This document shows positions 43,920 to 52,986 of a stretch of DNA of 64,000 bases, one piece after another. The DNA comes from Neoakkermansia glycaniphila (lineage in GTDB: Bacteria > Verrucomicrobiota > Verrucomicrobiia > Verrucomicrobiales > Akkermansiaceae). Position numbers and translations under genes: made by a program. Numbering within the stretch: position 1 is the first letter of the stretch; each line of letters starts with the position of its first letter. The stretch covers positions 62,001 to 126,000 of the forward strand of contig NZ_LIGX01000019.1 of the NCBI RefSeq assembly GCF_001683795.1, read 5' to 3'. The notes under the pieces are model-generated. The model was not told where the DNA came from. It did no database searches and saw only the letters and a program-made list of their open reading frames with translations.

Positions 43920-44792
43920 TCAGCGGCGGCGGCGCAAGGCGAATCCGGCAAGACCGAGGATGGCAAGGGCCGCGCTGCCGGGTTCGGGAATGATGTCCTG
44001 AATGCCCAGTTCGTCGAAATAGCGTTGCCTAGCTTCTTCATCGAAGGTGCCATAGGTGCGCAACCCCATGCCGATGACGGTCATATCGCTGCCTTCCTGA
44101 AAGCTGCCCGTGGTGTTGGCGGAGTCGGCATTGCCCTTGCCCCCGATGTAGAGATTGCCCAAGGTGATGTTTTCCGTGATGTAGGACGGCGACATGACGG
44201 ATGCGATGAGCGTTCTTCCTGCATAGAAGCCGATGGTGAGTTCGCCCTGCATGTTTTGCTCGAGCATGACGGTGAGGTCGGCCGATGCAAGGATGTTGGC
44301 TACGGAACCGGGCATGAGGCTGCCCGATTGCTTGGGCGATCCGTAACCGATATCGGCCACTCCCGTCGTGGGGTCGTATTGGATGCCGAGGAGGCCGTTA
44401 TACCATGCCGGATCGGCGCCTGTGCCTCCATAGAAGGATGTGGAGAAGAGCGTCGACAAGTCTTTGACGGAGCCTGCGGCATAGGTGATGGCGATGGAGA
44501 AGGCCTTGCTTTCCGCCAGCGAAGGGGCGTAGATGGAGTTTTTGAAATCGATGTTGGCATGGCCGCCCTGCAGGATGAGGTGGCCCTGCTCATTGAATAC
44601 ACCGTTGGAAACGGTCATTTTGAGGTCGTCGACCGGTCCTTCGTTAAGTGTGCGAAAATCCGTCCATACGTAGGTGTACCCATCCGAAAGGGATGGGACT
44701 GCAGCTTCGGAACGCGTGGGAAGTAGAGTCAGAATCAGGCCGGAAAGGATGAGGAGAGCTTGAAGAATGGATGAAGAATGAAGGCGTGGCAT
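43920..44792 (-). CDS. PEP-CTERM protein with LamG-like fold
   Basis: 290 residues. Signal peptide (ALLILSGLILTLLPTRSEAA), a jelly-roll-like body (GHLILQGGHANIDFKNSIYA, AESKAFSIAITYAAGSV) and the C-terminal sorting tail PEPGSAALAILGLAGFALRR: PEP motif, hydrophobic helix, Arg cluster. Known PEP-CTERM proteins are processed by an exosortase and tied to surface polysaccharide; no exosortase gene is in the window. It is next to a glycosyltransferase, which fits that theme. Function unknown. Confidence 0.85.
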   Translation of the reverse strand: MPRLHSSSILQALLILSGLILTLLPTRSEAAVPSLSDGYTYVWTDFRTLNEGPVDDLKMTVSNGVFNEQGHLILQGGHANIDFKNSIYAPSLAESKAFSIAITYAAGSVKDLSTLFSTSFYGGTGADPAWYNGLLGIQYDPTTGVADIGYGSPKQSGSLMPGSVANILASADLTVMLEQNMQGELTIGFYAGRTLIASVMSPSYITENITLGNLYIGGKGNADSANTTGSFQEGSDMTVIGMGLRTYGTFDEEARQRYFDELGIQDIIPEPGSAALAILGLAGFALRRRR

Positions 44793-44821
44793 CTAATCGA
44801 GTTGTTCTTTTAATTGGAACA

Positions 44822-44849
44822 ATTATAATAATATGAATTATCGCTGCAA
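44822..44849 (-). promoter_or_regulatory. Promoter of the 43920-44792 PEP-CTERM gene
   Basis: Minus strand: TTGCAG (44849-44844), 16 bp A/T-rich spacer, TATAAT (44827-44822). Confidence 0.65.
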
Positions 44850-44927
44850 TCCACAATAGAGCGCGTCATGCAATACGCACATATCTATATAATGTGTGTG
44901 AACCGCTTCGAAGAGCGATTCGGTGAC

Positions 44928-45845
44928 TCAAGAGTCCGCAAGCGTTTCTCCGGCAGGTTCACTGCTAGTCGTACGAAAACCCCAGCAGACGGTGGGGTGA
45001 TGAATGGGCCATGTCGTACGCACATCCGTGTGTGGCAGGTAAACGGCATATTCACGAGGCGCCGGCTGGCCTATATCCGCCAATCGGCGCTTGAGGTTGA
45101 CCCATCGGTAAATGAAAGGGTTCAATTTACTGGCCCACCAGGGAATATGGCGCGCATACTCGGTGCCTTCTTTCCACGATGCTTCAGACCACGCCAAGTT
45201 GTCTCCTGTGCAATAAAAGGCCGAGGTGACGACCGGGATGGTTTGGAAACGGAGCCCGGCCCGGGCAAGTGCGGAGTAGAAGACCATATCGCTGATGCTT
45301 TTCCAGCGGATGTCGAACCGGATGCCGTGCCGACGGAATGCCGAAGCGCGGTGGAAGCACGAGTTGGTGATGACGGCGCAGGTGTAGTAGGATGACCAGA
45401 CGCGGGGGGGGACAGGGCGCCGATGGGCGATGTAGCGGCTGTTTTTGTCAAGAATGATGTAGGTGCCGAGAAGGATGTCCGCACGGGGGTGTTGTGCAGC
45501 GGCTTCGGCTACTTTGGAAAGGGCTCCGGGCAGGTATTGTTCATCGCTGTTCAGATGGGCGATGATGTCGATGTCGGAAGGAGCCAGAGCCCAGCCGATG
45601 TTGATGGCGTCATACATGCCCCGGTCGCGCTTGCTGGCGTAGGAGAAGCGGTAGTTCGGAGGTTGTTGCCGCGTGCATTCGTCGGAATATTCCTGCAGCC
45701 ACGCCGCGGTGCCGTCCGTTGACCCTCCATCCTGAACGTGATGGTGGATTTCAATGCCTTCTTGCGCCTGATCGGCTATGGAGCGGATGCATTGAGGAAG
45801 CCATTGCAGGCTGTTGAATGTGGGGGTGACGATCCAGAATTTCAT
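44928..45845 (-). CDS. Glycosyltransferase family 2
   Basis: 305 residues from ATG 45843-45845 (MKFWIVTPTFNSLQWLPQCI). GT-A fold: HHVQDGGSTDGTAAWLQEYS binds the nucleotide, and DIIAHLNSDEQYLPGAL is the metal-binding region in place of a classical DXD. DRGMYDAINIGWALA is the WcaA-like GT2 pattern. Soluble, cytosolic or peripheral. Probably adds a sugar during synthesis of a surface glycan; donor and acceptor unknown. It lies between the two PEP-CTERM genes. Confidence 0.9.
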   Translation of the reverse strand: MKFWIVTPTFNSLQWLPQCIRSIADQAQEGIEIHHHVQDGGSTDGTAAWLQEYSDECTRQQPPNYRFSYASKRDRGMYDAINIGWALAPSDIDIIAHLNSDEQYLPGALSKVAEAAAQHPRADILLGTYIILDKNSRYIAHRRPVPPRVWSSYYTCAVITNSCFHRASAFRRHGIRFDIRWKSISDMVFYSALARAGLRFQTIPVVTSAFYCTGDNLAWSEASWKEGTEYARHIPWWASKLNPFIYRWVNLKRRLADIGQPAPREYAVYLPHTDVRTTWPIHHPTVCWGFRTTSSEPAGETLADS

Positions 45846-45861
45846 GCGAGAGATACAGGTT

Positions 45862-45890
45862 TTTGTACCATAAGATGAGAGCCAATGCAA
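45862..45890 (-). promoter_or_regulatory. Promoter of the GT2 gene
   Basis: Minus strand: TTGCAT (45890-45885), 17 bp, TACAAA (45867-45862), 16 nt before the ATG. It starts after the terminator hairpin of the upstream PEP-CTERM gene. Confidence 0.5.
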
Positions 45891-45929
45891 GAGTAGGCGT
45901 CCCGTTTGCCCGGCGGATGCTTAGAATGC

Positions 45930-45963
45930 AACAAACTGCCTTCGGTGAAGAAGGCAGTTTGTT
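45930..45963. terminator. Terminator hairpin downstream of the 45991-46710 PEP-CTERM gene
   Basis: AACAAACTGCCTTC (45930-45943) pairs perfectly over 14 bp with GAAGGCAGTTTGTT (45950-45963). The stem's own A/T-rich base supplies the terminal U residues. Confidence 0.75.
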
Positions 45964-45990
45964 GGAAGATCGGTATGGAGCCGTGGAGAA

Positions 45991-46710
45991 TCAGGCGCGG
46001 CGGCGGCGCATCATCAATCCGGCGAGGCCAAGGAGACTCAAGGCGGCAGTCGCCGGTTCGGGGATGGCTCCGGTGTGTGTTCTGACCGTCATGGACGGGA
46101 TGTACAGGCCTTCCCAGCTGTTGAGCGTATTGTTTTTGTATGTGCCGCATCCGCTGGGCAGATTGTTTTCAGACAGGAGCAAGGAAATGCCGACAGGCTG
46201 GTTCAGGCGGGCCGTATTCCAGTCCCAGTTGGCAGCCGTCGTGTTTTCGTTGACAAAGAGCACCTGAATGCGGTCGCTGGTGTTCAGTGTGACGCCGGAA
46301 GCAAAGTTGAATTTCATTTCTGCGCTGGCACCTGTGGAGACCTGCGCGTTGGAGGAGATGGAGATGAGTTGTCCTGCGGAACCGTCGGAGGCGAAGACGC
46401 ACAGGGCGATTTTAAAGGCGCTCGTATAAGAGGAGCTGCCCGAGGAGCGCGTGTAGAGGCTGAGGCTGTCGAGCTTGAGTGTGGACGGCAGGGTGGTGAC
46501 AGTCGTGCCGTTCGAGGTCGTCACCGCATTCGGCGTGTTCTGGAAGGAGAATGTGAAGCCGTAGTAGTTTCCGTTGCCTGTCGCTTTATTGCTGATTCCG
46601 TCCTGCTTGAGGGTCGGATTGGTCGTCAGGTATTCGGTGTAAGGATCGGTTGCTGCAGAGGCAACAGAGAACAGGGAAAGAGCGGCAAGTGTAATCCAGG
46701 TTTTTTTCAT
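45991..46710 (-). CDS. PEP-CTERM protein
   Basis: 239 residues. Signal peptide MKKTWITLAALSLFSVASAA, Ser/Thr-rich body (LYTRSSGSSSYTSAFKIALC) with predicted beta strands, and C-terminal sorting tail GAIPEPATAALSLLGLAGLM followed by MRRRRA. Same tail type as the other PEP-CTERM gene but no similarity in the body. Likely exported and anchored or released after processing. Role unknown. Confidence 0.87.
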   Translation of the reverse strand: MKKTWITLAALSLFSVASAATDPYTEYLTTNPTLKQDGISNKATGNGNYYGFTFSFQNTPNAVTTSNGTTVTTLPSTLKLDSLSLYTRSSGSSSYTSAFKIALCVFASDGSAGQLISISSNAQVSTGASAEMKFNFASGVTLNTSDRIQVLFVNENTTAANWDWNTARLNQPVGISLLLSENNLPSGCGTYKNNTLNSWEGLYIPSMTVRTHTGAIPEPATAALSLLGLAGLMMRRRRA

Positions 46711-47050
46711 TATGGAATGAGTGGCGATTGTATGATTGCGGCGGCAGGGTAGAGGATTTGGAATCCGTTGTCAAGGGTGAAACGATTAATTTTTTTGTTA
46801 TTGGTCGTTTATGCTGAAATTTGATTGAATCACGTTTGATATCAATGGGTACGCATCAAATATGTTTGATGGGATTAGAGTGTCCCAGCCTTTCAGAAAG
46901 AGTATCTTAGACGCGAGTATGTGTACGGCTTGCGACCAGCGGATTCCAAATCAGTTGGACTGCTATTGACGTAAAACGCCGTTGTGTGTGAGACGGTGCG
47001 GTTTGGCATGTGGTGATCCGTATGTGATGACGGTGTCCGTGGTCCGACGT
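46711..47050. other. Intergenic region between a PEP-CTERM gene and a GT-C gene
   Basis: 340 bp without a supported gene. It holds the PEP-CTERM promoter with a palindromic spacer (46746-46774), several TTTGAT/ATCAAA words around 46820-46870 that can pair with each other, and a second GGATTCCAAATC word at 46940-46951. A/T-richer than the genes on either side. Confidence 0.6.
46746..46774 (-). promoter_or_regulatory. PEP-CTERM promoter with palindromic spacer (type A element)
   Basis: Minus strand: TTGACA (46774-46769), 17 bp, TACCCT (46751-46746). The spacer contains GGATT-CCA-AATCC, nearly the same as in the promoter at 49083-49111. Confidence 0.65.
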
Positions 47051-48682
47051 TTATTGTGCTGCGTTGCCGATCGCAGGAGGGGCGGTTCGATCGGTTTTGC
47101 GCGCATAAAGACGGACTTCGACTTGAGGTGCAAACGGTTTTGGATCTCCCAGAGGTTCCCATGTGCCTTGTTCGACGAGGTTTTGCATGATGCCTTGGGC
47201 ACGGGTGTTTTTGTAGTATGGCTTTTGCCCGGGAGGCAGGTTGACCGGATAACGCATGAGGACGTAATCGATTTCACCCTTTTCGATATAGCTGTCCTGG
47301 GTGCGCCCGATGGAGTGGGGGCCGTTGCGGTCCGGCTGTTCCTGATCGTTGGGGTGCATGTAGTAGAAGACGGGGGGCGTGGCTCGTAACGCCCTGTAGA
47401 GTCCGCTGTCCATACAGCCGTAGCATAGGAGGCGTATCGGCCTGCCTTGGGCGTGGCTGGTGATTTCTCGGGAGAGTTCGCCGATGACTTCCGCACTGTT
47501 GGAATCGTTACGGGGTATGGAGGTGTCGCGTATGTAGAGCAGGGCGGCAAGCGCCGGCAAGGCGTATTCCCATGTCGTTCCCTGATTCATCAATCCATGG
47601 AAGAAGAGCAGTAGGGCGGCGAAGAAGTAGGGCAGCAACGGGATCAGGTAATAGATATAGCCGGGAATAATGGTGACCCCGTTCATCATCAATATGAGGA
47701 CGAGGTAGGAGAGCAGGGAGAGGGAGATGCTGGCCCATCCGCGAAGATCGTTGCGGCGATGCGGAAACCAGCCGAGTGCGGCGGCGCCGATTCCTCCAAG
47801 GGTGAGGAAGGCGGTGTTGTCCAGAAAGAGATGTTTCATGTTGCCCAGACTGCCGGATAGCGTGGGGCGATATTGGGCATTGAATCCGATGTAGACGTTC
47901 CACAGCTGTTCGCCGTGTCCACGCAGAACGAAGATCAGCACCATGGCTGCGATGATCATCAGGTATCCCGATATTTGCCCCATGAGGCTGCGTGCGGCAT
48001 TTTTCCAGGTGGTGGCGGAATCAGCCAGGCAGAAGGCTCCCCAGAGGAGGGGATAGTAGACGACGAGGTTGAATTTGATGAGGCTGATGCCGGCCAGCGA
48101 TGCTCCGGCGATCATCGACCAGAGGAAGCTGCGGGTGCCGCGTGTTTTCAACAGGGCGAGCAGGCTGAGGCTCATCAGGCACAGGATGTAAAGTTCGGCT
48201 TCTCCGCCCTGTGAGAGGATGGAGGAGTCCAGGGAGAGTTTCGGCAGGAGTGCCTTCGAGCCGATAAGGATGGCCATGGTGCAGACGCCGATCAACGGGA
48301 TTCGCCGGGCATGCGAGCCCAGGAGCAGGAGGGCCATTCGGTACCAGATGATGAAGGTGGCTCCCATGGCGAGCGATTCCATGAGGTAGAGGCCGGTGTA
48401 GCCTCCGGGAGAGATCAGGGAAGCGAGGCCGTCGATCAGGAAGATGAGGGGGCCTTTGTGGTCGAACAGGTCGGCATAGGGAAACAGGCCTTCCTGCAGC
48501 CATGCCTGCCCCATCGTGAGGTAGATGTTGGCATCGGGCGCATACATCCATCCGTAGCGGGGAGAGGAGGTGGAGCCGTACCAGATGACGAGGAAGCCGA
48601 GAAGGAAGAGAAAGACGGTTTCAGGCCATGTGCCCAGTTTGTGGACGAGACGGCGGAGAGAGTTGCTATTGGAATCGGTCAT
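47051..48682 (-). CDS. GT-C family membrane glycosyltransferase (PMT/ArnT-like)
   Basis: 543 residues with about eleven membrane helices. The first periplasmic loop (YAPDANIYLTMGQAWLQEGL, FPYADLFDHKGPL) holds the acidic residue typical of GT-C enzymes that use polyprenyl-phosphate sugars. The C-terminal ~150 residues are a soluble periplasmic domain (RPIRLLCYGCMDSGLYRALR). It probably transfers a lipid-linked sugar to a periplasmic or surface acceptor. It lies among PEP-CTERM genes and a GT2, consistent with surface glycan building. No promoter close to the start was found; the nearest good one is at 49083-49111. Confidence 0.85.
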   Translation of the reverse strand: MTDSNSNSLRRLVHKLGTWPETVFLFLLGFLVIWYGSTSSPRYGWMYAPDANIYLTMGQAWLQEGLFPYADLFDHKGPLIFLIDGLASLISPGGYTGLYLMESLAMGATFIIWYRMALLLLGSHARRIPLIGVCTMAILIGSKALLPKLSLDSSILSQGGEAELYILCLMSLSLLALLKTRGTRSFLWSMIAGASLAGISLIKFNLVVYYPLLWGAFCLADSATTWKNAARSLMGQISGYLMIIAAMVLIFVLRGHGEQLWNVYIGFNAQYRPTLSGSLGNMKHLFLDNTAFLTLGGIGAAALGWFPHRRNDLRGWASISLSLLSYLVLILMMNGVTIIPGYIYYLIPLLPYFFAALLLFFHGLMNQGTTWEYALPALAALLYIRDTSIPRNDSNSAEVIGELSREITSHAQGRPIRLLCYGCMDSGLYRALRATPPVFYYMHPNDQEQPDRNGPHSIGRTQDSYIEKGEIDYVLMRYPVNLPPGQKPYYKNTRAQGIMQNLVEQGTWEPLGDPKPFAPQVEVRLYARKTDRTAPPAIGNAAQ

Positions 48683-49082
48683 GGGAGAGAGTGAGGTGTC
48701 GAACGGTTTTACGCGTCGATTTGCCTTTTGGCTTGGTGCCTGCGTTGTTGCCGTTCGGAAAAGTATGGTTTTGCTGGCGCGTTGTCTTGCTCAAACCGGT
48801 GTGGTAGGGGGAGCTTTGGATTCGGCTGCAATGGGGATGAAGATTCAGAGTGCCCCGTGGTTGATCGGGAGGTGCGTGGAATGAAACTCGGCTTGGTTCT
48901 GCCTCGTACAAACGAGTTTTGTTCTGCGCCCGGCCATGTCATGGTGTCGGCAAAGGATCGGAGAGTCAGCCGTTCCGTTTCCGGTTGAGCAAGTTTCGGG
49001 GCTTCGGAAGGCTAAATAAGGAAGGCTGTCACCATCCGGTTTTTTGGTGGTCATTGGTTATCAATTGTTCAATTGAAGCGTT

Positions 49083-49111
49083 AAATTAGAGGATTTTAAA
49101 TCCGTTGTCAA
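49083..49111 (-). promoter_or_regulatory. Minus-strand promoter with palindromic spacer (type A element, second copy)
   Basis: TTGACA (49111-49106), 17 bp, TAATTT (49088-49083). The spacer holds a perfect GGATTT-A-AAATCC palindrome. It points at the GT-C gene about 400 nt away, or at an unrecognised RNA. Confidence 0.6.
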
Positions 49112-49218
49112 GTGTAAAGCGGATAGGTGTTTGCCGTTTGGAGGTTGGGCGCGTGGGGTGATGGGCGTGGTTATTTCTTCATGGGTTATTTGTTTTTCTC
49201 ATGGATTATTATGTTATT

Positions 49219-49245
49219 ATAATATATTTGAATTCAATATATTAT
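49219..49245. repeat. A/T-rich inverted repeat
   Basis: ATAATATAT (49219-49227) and ATATATTAT (49237-49245) flank TTGAATTCA. Confidence 0.6.
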
Positions 49246-49303
49246 ATTCTGTTTGCGGTTTTGTTGAGGTATAGCGGATTTAAAATCAGTTTTCCTCAAG
49301 GGG

Positions 49304-49339
49304 AAAGAAAAAAGCTGCTTCGCGAGAGCGAAGCAGCTT
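49304..49339 (-). terminator. Rho-independent terminator of the sdhCAB operon
   Basis: On the minus strand AAGCTGCTTCGC pairs perfectly with GCGAAGCAGCTT (49339-49328 with 49323-49312), loop TCTC, followed by a T-rich run TTTTCTTT. Confidence 0.92.
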
Positions 49340-49368
49340 GGAAAGTACCGGAAACCGGGGATCGTGCG

Positions 49369-50139
49369 TCAGGAGACGCTGACGCCTTCCTGTGCGATGG
49401 CTGCGATGTAGTCGCGGTTCAGCTTGGCGATGTTGTCCACGCTGATGCCTTTCGGGCAGGCCGCTTCGCATTCGTACTGGTTGGTGCAGTTGCCGAAGCC
49501 GAGGGCATCCATCTGGCGAACCATGGCGAGGACGCGCTTGGTTTTTTCCGGCTGGCCCTGCGGGAGCAGGTTGAGGTGCGCAGCCTTGGCCGAGGTGAAG
49601 AGCATGGCGGATGCGTTTTTGCAGGATGCGACGCATGCTCCGCAGCCGATGCAGGCGGCGGCGTCGAAAGCGGCGTCGGCGCAGCTCTTTTTGACCGGGA
49701 TGTTGTTGGCATTCGGTGCGGAACCGGTGCGCACGTCGATGTAACCGCCGGCGGCGATGATTTTATCGAGGGCGGTACGGTCGACCATGAGGTCGCGCAG
49801 GATCGGGAATGCCTTGGCACGGAAGGGTTCGATCCAGATGGTGTCTCCATCGCGGAATTTGCGCATGTGGAGCTGGCATGTGGTGACTTTGCGTTCGGGG
49901 CCGTGAGGCACGCCGTTGATGGTCAGGGAGCACATGCCGCAGATGCCTTCGCGGCAGTCGTGGTCGAAGTGGATGGGTTCCTTACCGTCATTGACGAGGC
50001 CTTCGTTGACGATGTCGAGCATTTCAAGGAAGGAGGCGTCTTCGGGGATGTCCTTGGCGGCGTAGGTTTCGATGCGGCCTTTGGCTTCCGCATTTTCCTG
50101 TCTCCATACCTTGAGGGTGAGATTAAGGGTTTTGGCCAT
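49369..50139 (-). CDS. sdhB: Succinate dehydrogenase/fumarate reductase iron-sulfur subunit
   Basis: 256 residues. [2Fe-2S] ligands in [11 protein letters not shown] with the fourth Cys in RKVTTC; [4Fe-4S] motif [11 protein letters not shown]; the third cluster with [15 protein letters not shown]. Carries electrons between the flavoprotein and the quinone/heme subunit at the inner membrane. Last gene of sdhC-sdhA-sdhB, 30 nt after sdhA. Whether the enzyme runs as SQR or fumarate reductase cannot be told here; anaerobic propionate-forming metabolism would favour fumarate reduction. Confidence 0.96.
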   Translation of the reverse strand: MAKTLNLTLKVWRQENAEAKGRIETYAAKDIPEDASFLEMLDIVNEGLVNDGKEPIHFDHDCREGICGMCSLTINGVPHGPERKVTTCQLHMRKFRDGDTIWIEPFRAKAFPILRDLMVDRTALDKIIAAGGYIDVRTGSAPNANNIPVKKSCADAAFDAAACIGCGACVASCKNASAMLFTSAKAAHLNLLPQGQPEKTKRVLAMVRQMDALGFGNCTNQYECEAACPKGISVDNIAKLNRDYIAAIAQEGVSVS

Positions 50140-50169
50140 GATAATCTTTTGTTCGGTGTTGACGGTTTC

Positions 50170-52128
50170 TTACTTGTAGCTGCGGATGGCGAGGTGCACG
50201 TTGTCGAAGGAAAGCGGTTCCTTGTGGAGGACGGGCAGTTCATCGACGCCTTTGAATTCCCATGCTGCAACGTAGGCGAACTGCTCGTCGTTGCGTTTGG
50301 CTTCGCCGTCCGGCATCTGGTATTCGACGCGGAAGTGGCCGCCGCAGGATTCTTCGCGGTGGAGTGCATCGTAGCACATGAGTTGGGCGAATTCGAGGAA
50401 GTCGGCGACGCGGCAGGCTTTTTCGAGTTCGGCATTGATGCCTGTGGCCGTGCCGGGAACGCGGACGTTTTTCCAGAATTCCTTGCGGATTTGCGGGATG
50501 CGTTCGATGGCCTTCATGAGGCTTTCGCGGGTGCGGGCCATGCCGCAGTTTTCCCACAGGAGGAGGCCGAGTTCGCGGTGGAAGGAGTCGACGGTGCGCG
50601 TTCCCTTGACATCAAGGAGGGCGTTGATCCTTTCCTTGACGGCGTCTTCGGTAGCTTTGAATTCGGGGGCTGCCGTGGTGACGCTGCCGGGTTTGGTGCC
50701 GGCAAGGTAGGTCGGGAGCGTAGACGGGATGACGAAGTAGCCGTCTGCAAGGCCCTGCATGAGGGCAGAGGCTCCGAGGCGGTTGGCTCCGTGGTCGGAG
50801 AAGTTGGCTTCACCGAGGACGTGCAGGCCTTTGACGGAGGACATGAGGTTGTAGTCGACCCAGAGTCCGCCCATGGTGTAGTGGACGGCGGGGTAGATCA
50901 TCATCGGCGTTTCGTAAGGATTGTCGTCGGTGATTTCTTCGTACATGTCGAAGAGGTTGCCGTATTGTCCGGCAATCCATTCCTTGCCCATGCGGCGGAT
51001 GGAGTCTCCGAAGTCGAGGAAGACGCCGAGGCCGGTGACAGCGATGCCGCGACCGTCGTCGCACTGTTCCTTGGCGGCGCGGGAGGAGATGTCACGCGGA
51101 GCGAGGTTGCCGAAGGAGGGGTATTTGCGTTCGAGGTAGTAGTCGCGTTCTTCTTCGGGGACGTCGGCAGCCTTGATTTGCTTGGTGCGGATTTTTTCCG
51201 CCACTTCGCGGCTCTTGGGTACCCAGACGCGACCGTCGTTGCGGAGGGATTCCGACATGAGGGTGAGTTTGGACTGGTAGTCGCCCTTGACCGGAATGCA
51301 GGTCGGGTGGATCTGCGTGTAGCAGGGGTTGGCAAAGAATGCACCGCGTTTGTATGCCTTGTAGGCGGCGGTGACGTTGCAGCCCATGGCATTGGTGGAG
51401 AGGAAGAAGACGTTGCCGTAGCCGCCGGTGGCGAGCAGGACGGTGTCGCCAGCGTAGGATTCGATTTCCCCGGTGATCATGTTGCGGACGACGATGCCTT
51501 TGGCTTCTCCGTCCACGACGACGAGGTCCATCATTTCGTGGCGGGAGTACATCTGGATTTTGCCCTTGGCGATTTCCTTTTCCATGGCCTGGTAGGCGCC
51601 GAGAAGGAGCTGTTGACCTGTCTGGCCGCGGGAGTAGAATGTGCGCTTGAGCTGTGCGCCGCCGAAGGAGCGGTTGTCGAGGAGGCCGCCGTATTCACGA
51701 CCGAAGGGTACGCCCTGGGCGACGCATTGGTCGATGATGTTGGCGGATACTTCGGCGAGGCGGTAGACGTTGGCTTCACGAGCGCGGAAGTCGCCGCCTT
51801 TGACGGTGTCGTAGAAGAGGCGGTAGACGGAGTCACCGTCGTTCTGGTAGTTTTTGGCTGCGTTGATGCCGCCCTGAGCTGCGATGGAGTGTGCGCGGCG
51901 GGGGCTGTCCTGGTAGCAGAAGCATTTGACGTTGTAGCCGAGTTCCGCGAGGGTGGCGGCTGCAGCACCGCCTGCGAGGCCGGAGCCGACGATGAGGACG
52001 GTGTATTTGCGCTTGTTGTTCGGATTGATGAGCTTGGCGTCCCTCTTGTACTTGGTCCATTTGTCTTGGATCGGTCCTTCGGGGATGCATGCATCCGGCA
52101 TCCAGTCGCTTACGGGAAATTCAATCAT
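50170..52128 (-). CDS. sdhA: Succinate dehydrogenase/fumarate reductase flavoprotein subunit
   Basis: 652 residues. FAD-binding [20 protein letters not shown], the covalent-flavin region [14 protein letters not shown] (His), active-site HPT region ([15 protein letters not shown]) and the catalytic Arg region. The C-terminal helical domain has [20 protein letters not shown]. The length and FxxSxxx details resemble the B. subtilis/Wolinella type used with a single five-helix cytochrome b. It lies 22 nt after sdhC. Confidence 0.96.
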   Translation of the reverse strand: MIEFPVSDWMPDACIPEGPIQDKWTKYKRDAKLINPNNKRKYTVLIVGSGLAGGAAAATLAELGYNVKCFCYQDSPRRAHSIAAQGGINAAKNYQNDGDSVYRLFYDTVKGGDFRAREANVYRLAEVSANIIDQCVAQGVPFGREYGGLLDNRSFGGAQLKRTFYSRGQTGQQLLLGAYQAMEKEIAKGKIQMYSRHEMMDLVVVDGEAKGIVVRNMITGEIESYAGDTVLLATGGYGNVFFLSTNAMGCNVTAAYKAYKRGAFFANPCYTQIHPTCIPVKGDYQSKLTLMSESLRNDGRVWVPKSREVAEKIRTKQIKAADVPEEERDYYLERKYPSFGNLAPRDISSRAAKEQCDDGRGIAVTGLGVFLDFGDSIRRMGKEWIAGQYGNLFDMYEEITDDNPYETPMMIYPAVHYTMGGLWVDYNLMSSVKGLHVLGEANFSDHGANRLGASALMQGLADGYFVIPSTLPTYLAGTKPGSVTTAAPEFKATEDAVKERINALLDVKGTRTVDSFHRELGLLLWENCGMARTRESLMKAIERIPQIRKEFWKNVRVPGTATGINAELEKACRVADFLEFAQLMCYDALHREESCGGHFRVEYQMPDGEAKRNDEQFAYVAAWEFKGVDELPVLHKEPLSFDNVHLAIRSYK

Positions 52129-52150
52129 GGTTTTGATTCAGTTGGAAGGT

Positions 52151-52855
52151 TTACTTGAGGAATCCGCTCAGGACGGCGAGCGGGATGGAGATGAAGCCGC
52201 CGCAGACCACGATCGCATAGGCGATGGCGATGATGTTCCACAGGCTGCGCACCTTGCGTGTGGCGAGGCCGAGCGTCTGGAAGACGGATTGGACGCCGTG
52301 GCGCAGGTGGGAGAACAGGAAGAGGATGGCGACGATGTAGAAGCCGGAGCACCATACGTTGCTGAAGCCTTTTACGATCATGCCGTAGCAGTCGAAGACG
52401 AGGATGCTGTCCGGGTTGGTCGGATGAAGCGGTACGAGTACTTCGGGGATGCCGACGCGGACGGTGTACTGGAGGAGGTGGAAGATGAGGAAGCACAGGA
52501 TCATCAGGCCAGTCCAGATCATCGCGCGGGAGGAGAGGGTCGCCGTGATGGTGCTCTTGTATTCGTATTGCTGGCGCGCTCCGTTGTTTTCCAACTTCAG
52601 GGTGATGGTGTATACGATGTGGACGAGTGCGACGACGAGCAGGCCGAGGCGGATGCCCCAGAGCATCCATGCGGGCATGGAGTGCAGGCCGAAGGCGTAG
52701 CTGTTGATGTATTCAGGTCCACCGAAAATGAGGAGGTTGCCGATCAAATGTCCCACGAGGAACAGGAGGAGGCACGCACCTGTGAGAGCCACAAGGATCT
52801 TGCGGCCAATCGAGGACGTGACGAATTTACAGGCTGTCTGTACAATAGCGTTCAT
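52151..52855 (-). CDS. sdhC: Succinate dehydrogenase/fumarate reductase cytochrome b subunit
   Basis: 234 residues with five membrane helices, the single-subunit diheme anchor type. Candidate axial His residues lie in VGHLIGNLLIF, YAFGLHSMPAW, VALVHIVYTI and FLIFHLLQYTV, with another in FLFSHLRHGVQS. It binds menaquinone in related enzymes. First gene of the operon. The ATG was chosen from the short hydrophilic N-terminus MNAIVQTACKFVTSSIGRKI. Confidence 0.93.
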   Translation of the reverse strand: MNAIVQTACKFVTSSIGRKILVALTGACLLLFLVGHLIGNLLIFGGPEYINSYAFGLHSMPAWMLWGIRLGLLVVALVHIVYTITLKLENNGARQQYEYKSTITATLSSRAMIWTGLMILCFLIFHLLQYTVRVGIPEVLVPLHPTNPDSILVFDCYGMIVKGFSNVWCSGFYIVAILFLFSHLRHGVQSVFQTLGLATRKVRSLWNIIAIAYAIVVCGGFISIPLAVLSGFLK

Positions 52856-52881
52856 AAGTGAATGGCGTCTGTGCGAGGAAC

Positions 52882-52910
52882 TCTTTACTCTTTTTCCTCA
52901 GGAATAGCAA
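52882..52910 (-). promoter_or_regulatory. Candidate promoter of sdhCAB
   Basis: Minus strand: TTGCTA (52910-52905), 17 bp, TAAAGA (52887-52882), about 26 nt before the ATG. Confidence 0.45.
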
Positions 52911-52986
52911 GTCCAAGTTACCTCTATCCGGAAAAATCTGCATTTGTCCGGCACCGTTGTCTGTGCGCCATTCGCGCTTTCGGCGG

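Larger units (their letters stand above)
48683..49368. other. Long intergenic region, no supported gene
   Basis: 686 bp. Short frames exist on both strands (up to 86 codons) but have no start signal or conserved look. Contents: a minus-strand promoter with palindromic spacer (49083-49111), an A/T-rich near-palindrome (49219-49245), a related GGATTTAAAATC word (49276-49287) and the sdh terminator (49304-49339). This is the most A/T-rich part of the window. Confidence 0.6.

Noticed and set aside
46935..46957. tRNA-like anticodon arm sequence
   Set aside because: No acceptor stem, T-arm or CCA end nearby, so not a functional tRNA gene; kept only as a possible scar or operator.
48683..49054. Short frames of 60-86 codons in the GT-C/sdh gap
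   Set aside because: No promoter-start agreement, no conserved look, overlapping alternatives on both strands.
49201..52158. 985-codon open frame on the + strand
   Set aside because: Antisense shadow of sdhB and sdhA, whose iron-sulfur and FAD motifs are unambiguous; the translation is Gly/Val/Asp-rich without family character.
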